A stretch of DNA of 64,000 nt. Origin: Ulva prolifera (Eukaryota; Chlorophyta; Ulvophyceae; Ulvales; Ulvaceae). Each line of letters starts with the position of its first letter. Positions within the stretch are counted from its first letter, which is position 1. The DNA lies in contig CM041198.1 of the NCBI GenBank assembly GCA_023078555.1, positions 5,532,354-5,596,353 on the forward strand. The letters run 5' to 3'. Below the pieces are notes generated by a model. The model had not been told where the DNA came from and ran no database searches. It saw only the letters and a program-made list of their open reading frames with translations. Below, one piece after another: positions 63,391-64,000 of this stretch. A program made the translations under genes and the position numbers.

Positions 63391-64000
63391 AAGGGACCGC
63401 AGACTCACCCGTGCAACATTGCAAGAGACCAAGAAAGAGCGGGAAGGCACACCCACATCACACCCTATACTGACTAGGCCAATACTGTGCTCTACCATTA
63501 ACATAGACCGAGAGAAGCAGGCGACTGCAGGCACCTAGCGCACACAAGGCACGGAGACAGGGAGGTAGTCCCAACATATGACGGCGCACGGTGCTCACCG
63601 ATCTGCCATCCCCACCACGAGCGCTCCAGCAACGATCAAGGGCATACAAACATGTTGATACGAACAGAGAACAGCAGCCGGAAGCGGACGAGGCGGGTCC
63701 CGCCCCGACGGATGAAGAGGCCGAACCTGACCCTTCTCAGCCCGCGGACGCACGCAGCCCCTCACCGGAGATGGAAGTGCAAGCGGCTGCTCCGGTATGG
63801 CATCTCCAGCTAGCTGCTTGTGTCTGAGTGCCCTGGCCGAAGATTATTGCCCCGCCCATTACCCTGCCCGCTGGTCGAGCTCTTGCACGCTGCAGAAGTT
63901 TCAACACACGATCGCGAGGCGAAAGGCCAAGGCCGACAAGAAGGCAGACGCAGATGCACGTGACGAGCTGCGGGCAAAGATTAAGGAGTACGACACTCAG
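63391..64000. other. No recognised gene; acidic ORF at 63591-63827
   Basis: A 78-aa frame rich in Glu, Pro and Ala (EADEAGPAPTDEEAEPDPSQ) lies at 63591-63827. It could be an exon of a gene running off the window or chance; a donor-like GTATGGC follows AAGCGGCTGCTCCG. No family is recognised. Confidence 0.25.

Overview
The window reads as nuclear DNA of a eukaryote, probably a unicellular alga or other protist. The exact lineage cannot be fixed from sequence alone. The evidence is short spliceosomal-type introns (76-270 bp), LTR, non-LTR and DNA transposons with eukaryotic domain sets, two very long (TG)n/(CA)n microsatellites and sparse host coding sequence. No rRNA, tRNA, CRISPR array or bacterial operon was seen. 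Almost every convincing coding region belongs to a mobile element; one split gene at 57.5-58.3 kb looks like a host gene.

The dominant element is a GC-rich non-LTR retrotransposon family (family 1). Its single ORF of about 1480 aa carries N-terminal C2H2/C2HC fingers, a reverse transcriptase, a C-terminal CCHC knuckle and a restriction-enzyme-like endonuclease (RLE), the R2/NeSL/CRE-type architecture. Copies: I (+, 1-3438, cut by the window edge), II (+, 27077-32078), III (+, 38883-56283, split by later insertions), IV (-, 5'-truncated, about 32935-32079 plus 27076-26940), V (-, 56134-50717, intact ORF), and truncated 3' ends 1b, 1c, F and G. A second, diverged RLE family (family 2) is present only as short 3'-terminal pieces at 32.9-35.2 kb.

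The family-1 copies explain each other. Each element's 3' end (...GTAAC) is joined to an AC-rich target, and 9-16 bp target duplications can be read for most of them. In four cases the target is the GT-rich 3' UTR of another family-1 element, entered in antisense. The interval 38576-56542 is therefore a nest: G(+) holds F(-), F holds copy III(+), and copy III holds both a Ty1/copia element and copy V(-). Copy II(+) sits in the 3' UTR of copy IV(-) in the same way. Copy I instead shows head-to-tail addition of truncated 3' ends in its downstream AC tract.

Region by region: 0-4.1 kb, copy I and its truncated satellites; 4.1-8.9 kb, mostly featureless with a fossil RLE-element fragment; 8.9-15.5 kb, two related copies of a decayed CACTA-like DNA transposon with GGGTGAGCC/GGGTGCGCA motifs; 15.7-17.2 kb, a TIR element with an 8-bp duplication; 17.2-23.7 kb, a CACTA-like element (copy A) with divergent genes and two solo copia LTRs; 23.9-24.3 kb, (TG)n; 24.3-25.8 kb, a KDZ-like transposase remnant; 26.9-32.9 kb, copy II inside copy IV; 32.9-35.2 kb, family-2 3' ends; 35.2-38.6 kb, little recognisable; 38.6-56.5 kb, the nest; 57.5-58.3 kb, a split gene for a secreted Cys-rich protein; 58.9-59.6 kb, (CA)n; 59.6-63.4 kb, inverted copy B of the CACTA-like element.
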